A stretch of 14,013 bases of DNA. Origin: CAZRNB01 sp964601355. GTDB lineage: Bacteria; Planctomycetota; Phycisphaerae; Sedimentisphaerales; Anaerobacaceae. Where the stretch lies: the NCBI GenBank assembly GCA_964601355.1, contig CAZRNB010000082.1, positions 1 through 14,013 on the forward strand, written 5' to 3'. A program made the translations under genes and the position numbers. Within the stretch, counting starts at the first letter, position 1. Each line of letters begins with the position of its first letter. Positions 11,544-14,013 of the stretch are shown here, one piece after another. A model generated the notes under the pieces. It did not search any database and was not told the origin of the DNA. It saw only the letters and a program-made list of their open reading frames with translations.

Positions 11544-14013
11544 TTATAATCTCTCGTCCTTTGTCTCATTAAGCGCCCATTGACCCAGAAGTGCCAAAGC
11601 CGCTTTATCATATTCTTTGCGGCAAGTGTAAGCCATGGCCAGCAGCTCCAGGGCCTTCTGCTTTAACGCAGCTTCAGGCTCGGATGCCAAAAGCTGCAGG
11701 CAGACGGAAATAGCATGGTTATCGTCGCCGAGCTTCAAACAAATATCAGCCAGCTCGTACCTGGCTTCACAAGCCAAAGGTCCGGGGGAAACAAAAACAA
11801 GAATTTCGGTCAAACTCTTACTTGCAGACTTCATATCGCCTTTATCAACAAAGCACTTAGACTGCTCCAAAAATAACATGGCTTTTAATTGTGAATCAGG
11901 CAAATATTGAGCCGCATCACCAAGTATTGCCACAGCCTCATCAACCAGACCCATCAAACGGAGAACGCCTGCCTTGAGCAGAGATATTTCAATAGACTCT
12001 TCCTGAGATAACCGCACGCCCCGACCGGATGCGGAGTCAAGTTTGGCAGTGCGTGTGTTCTCCAACAATACAAGCGCTTCGACCAAATGTCCCTGTCGAA
12101 CGTGAGCCGTAACCAATGCTGAGAGGGTTTCTACAAACTCTTGCACGGTAAGCTGTCCTGCCAGAGCGTTTTGAAAAGCCTGGCAGGCTTGCTCGTACTT
12201 CCCTAACGCCAGGTAAGTTTTGCCAAGCAGCAGGCAGGCACAACAAAAATCCCGATTTGTACAACGGTTCGGGGATCGGGGATCAGGGACTGGGGTTCGG
12301 CAATCATAATTCTGACCCCTGACCCCTGACCCCTGGTCGAAGGAGTTGATATACTGAGTCAGCCATTTAGCCGCACTTTCATAATCTTTTTCCTCATAAA
12401 AACATTTGCCGGCTCCGAGAGCGGAGGCCCTCTGTGATTCCAAAGAAAGGTTTAGATTGTACACTTTGCGATAGAGGCGAACAGCTTCCTGAAAAAGTCC
12501 GGCTTTCGTTGTGACATCAGCAAGGAGCAAGCAAGCCTGCTCAGAAAGTTCGCTATCAGGATATTGCTCAATTAGCTGCTTCAAATCCTCTCTGGCACCA
12601 ACATAGTCGCGTAAGCTGACTTTAAGCTTGCTGGAGTTCAATAAGGCAAACGGAGCAAGAGACGAACGCGAGTACCGGTTGGCCGTTAATTTGTACTCAG
12701 CAATGGCATCGTTAATATGGCCGAGATTCGCCTGCAACAGTCCTGTGGCAAAATGGGCATTCGGTATGCGCTGGTCATCACCAAAAGTAAGCAGATATCT
12801 TTGCCATAACGAAACAGCCTGCTGGCCAAGCAGAGTAACATGTTCCGACAGTGAGTTATAATCATAAGGATTAAAAATTTTTACGTTACTTTCATCATCA
12901 AATCGAGCTAAAAGACCCACGCAGCCGGCTGCAACAGTTACAAACTGTGGGGCCGAAGCCTCCGACAGATACAAATTCACCGGTTTATCACGAAGCTCTT
13001 TTTCAGGTACACACTCCCAGCTAATATCAAAATCAGCATTGGCGGCAAATCTCGCAAGCAGCTCCTCAATCGAAGCACCGCAGCAAGAAACTTCCCAGCG
13101 AGCCAGGCTGGACGAGGCGGAATCCCTGACCGAATCAGTCCTGCCTTTGGCGGAACTTTGTCTTTGTCCGCTACCAGAAGATTGAATATACGGAGCAAGT
13201 AACGCTTTGCTTAATTGATTTGAGCCGGAACTCAAAAAACACCTCAATTGCGCTTCCGTTAGCAGCTCATAGTTCATAGTTCGATGTTCATCGAAGAACA
13301 ACGAGCTCATAACAATGAACAACTCCGAGGGAAGGTCTTTGTCCGCATCCCTTAGGGAGAGAATTTCTTTAGTTAAACACTCGGCAGCTAAGAAATAGCA
13401 ATCCTTCGTCAATCGCAATGCCCAATTGCCATTAAGGCCACCACCCCCTTCATTCAACAAGGTCCAGTCAACTGCATCAATTAAGGCAATTGTCTGGTAA
13501 GCTTTGGCCTGGGCCTTTAAGTACTGTTTTTTCTGCATTAAATCCATGCACTGATTGTAATTGACAATAATTCTTATAACAGGGAAACGGCTCTGTGAAA
13601 TCGTTTTGAATAAATCCATCTCGGGCTGACTACGTTTAAAATCACCGGCATTTTTAAGACAAAAAGCCATCCTAAGCCGAAGAAAATCCCTCAATGGGTC
13701 TTCCTCTGGATTGGCAGACTCCGACGAGATCGGTCGATTCGGCAGATTCTTATATAACTGTTCAAAAAAAACGTAAGCTTTTTTGAAATCCTTCTGCAGA
13801 TATAATTCTTCGGCGGCCTTTAAAGAAAAAGATGATGCCTCTGGTTCGCCTTTGAGGCTCTCTGGCGTAAGCCATCCCGTGGAGACAGGTGCTGATGGAA
13901 TCACTGGTGCTGTTACCCCCAGTCGGGGCTTCTCTGCCTCTGCCCGCTGAGGAGGTGGATTAACCTGCTGTCCTGAATAAGATGGATTGTCAGTGGATTT
14001 TTGTGGAACTTGC
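11544..14013 (-). CDS. Large TPR protein with STN-like domain, 5' end outside window
   Basis: At least 822 residues. The reading frame stays open upstream of the GTG at 13904 to the window edge, through 36 further codons of Pro/Gln/Ser-rich sequence, so the true start and any signal peptide lie beyond 14013. Numbered from the GTG: TPR-like helices at about 25-145; a domain at about 268-350 (GASIEELLARFAANADFDIS, then KPVNLYLSEASAPQFV and VKIFNPYDYN) that resembles the STN/secretin N-terminal fold; then a long array of TPR units at about 360-786 (for example YSRSSLAPFALLNSSKLKVS, YPDSELSEQACLLLADVTTK). The STN call is by pattern and uncertain. Repeat elements encode two segments, near 195-215 and 523-547. 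An envelope scaffold or assembly role in the flagellar motor is inferred from the neighbours. Confidence 0.7.
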   Translation of the reverse strand, partial: QVPQKSTDNPSYSGQQVNPPPQRAEAEKPRLGVTAPVIPSAPVSTGWLTPESLKGEPEASSFSLKAAEELYLQKDFKKAYVFFEQLYKNLPNRPISSESANPEEDPLRDFLRLRMAFCLKNAGDFKRSQPEMDLFKTISQSRFPVIRIIVNYNQCMDLMQKKQYLKAQAKAYQTIALIDAVDWTLLNEGGGGLNGNWALRLTKDCYFLAAECLTKEILSLRDADKDLPSELFIVMSSLFFDEHRTMNYELLTEAQLRCFLSSGSNQLSKALLAPYIQSSGSGQRQSSAKGRTDSVRDSASSSLARWEVSCCGASIEELLARFAANADFDISWECVPEKELRDKPVNLYLSEASAPQFVTVAAGCVGLLARFDDESNVKIFNPYDYNSLSEHVTLLGQQAVSLWQRYLLTFGDDQRIPNAHFATGLLQANLGHINDAIAEYKLTANRYSRSSLAPFALLNSSKLKVSLRDYVGAREDLKQLIEQYPDSELSEQACLLLADVTTKAGLFQEAVRLYRKVYNLNLSLESQRASALGAGKCFYEEKDYESAAKWLTQYINSFDQGSGVRGQNYDCRTPVPDPRSPNRCTNRDFCCACLLLGKTYLALGKYEQACQAFQNALAGQLTVQEFVETLSALVTAHVRQGHLVEALVLLENTRTAKLDSASGRGVRLSQEESIEISLLKAGVLRLMGLVDEAVAILGDAAQYLPDSQLKAMLFLEQSKCFVDKGDMKSASKSLTEILVFVSPGPLACEARYELADICLKLGDDNHAISVCLQLLASEPEAALKQKALELLAMAYTCRKEYDKAALALLGQWALNETKDERL
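12266..12339 (-). repeat. Heptamer element in the large TPR gene
   Basis: Read on the plus strand in one phase: GGGGATC, GGGGATC, AGGGACT, GGGGTTC, GGCAATC, ATAATTC, then three TGACCCC units. Nearly the entire element is a chain of heptamers. It shares core and order with 9130-9219 but has three instead of six TGACCCC units and one extra right-arm unit. It encodes DQGSGVRGQNYDCRTP in the same frame as in the activator. Confidence 0.9.
13265..13320 (-). repeat. Inverted heptamer element (GTTCATA type)
   Basis: Eight 7-bp units in phase: GCTCATA, GTTCATA, GTTCGAT, GTTCATC, GAAGAAC, AACGAGC, TCATAAC, AATGAAC. The first four read GTTC-type and the last units read the complementary GAAC-type, with a near-perfect palindrome TTCGATG-TT-CATCGAA (13280-13295) at the turn. 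It encodes a segment of the large TPR protein in frame. Confidence 0.7.

Noticed and set aside
407..13320. Repeated units that might suggest a CRISPR array
   Set aside because: The units are 7 bp and contiguous, without the 23-50 bp repeats and unique spacers of equal length that define CRISPR.

Overview
The window is one long flagellar gene block, read entirely on the minus strand from about 14013 down to 555. I recognise FlhA, FliL, FliM, FliN, a FliA-type sigma-28 factor, a FlgM-like anti-sigma factor and a sigma-54-dependent NtrC-family activator. The envelope proteins (two lipoproteins and two TPR proteins, at least one of them with a Sec signal) indicate a diderm bacterium. The gene set and the heavy load of heptanucleotide and palindromic repeats inside genes remind me of uncultured Planctomycetota (Phycisphaerae-like) genomes. 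That assignment is an inference and cannot be proven from this window.

Layout in transcription order: a large TPR/STN-like protein that is cut by the right window edge (11544 to >14013); a second TPR protein with a Sec signal (10602-11525); the sigma-54 activator (8960-10549); fliL (8330-8911); fliM (7200-8333); fliN (6702-7145); flhA (4346-6607); a small two-helix membrane protein (4026-4295); the sigma-28 factor (3119-4075); two small conserved-looking proteins (2797-3129 and 2458-2730); a coiled-coil lipoprotein (1650-2390); a CsgG/LpoB-like lipoprotein (957-1610); and flgM (555-824). The last 554 bases downstream of flgM hold repeats and no convincing gene. Spacing is tight, with ATGA or longer overlaps at fliL/fliM, the membrane protein/sigma factor and the sigma factor/2797 gene. 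This suggests a few long transcripts. fliOPQR and flhB, commonly found between fliN and flhA, are not here.

Working model: the activator would drive sigma-54 flagellar genes. FliL, FliM, FliN and FlhA contribute to the motor, switch and export gate. FliA and FlgM would time late genes. The TPR proteins and lipoproteins are candidate periplasmic or outer-membrane parts of the motor or its assembly.

The most unusual aspect is the repeat load. At least six elements are built from 7-bp units, most of them with arms in opposite orientation, and many short GC-rich palindromes are scattered through the genes. Eleven of the fourteen genes carry such material in frame, nearly always in termini, linkers or signal peptides. 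Because 7 and 3 are coprime, a heptamer array encodes the same cyclic 7-residue peptide in all three frames. Two lipoprotein signal peptides, and in one case also the ribosome binding site and start codon, are made from such an element. A separate 65-bp inverted-repeat element, flanked by a CTTA duplication, sits in the receiver domain of the activator and adds exactly 23 codons.
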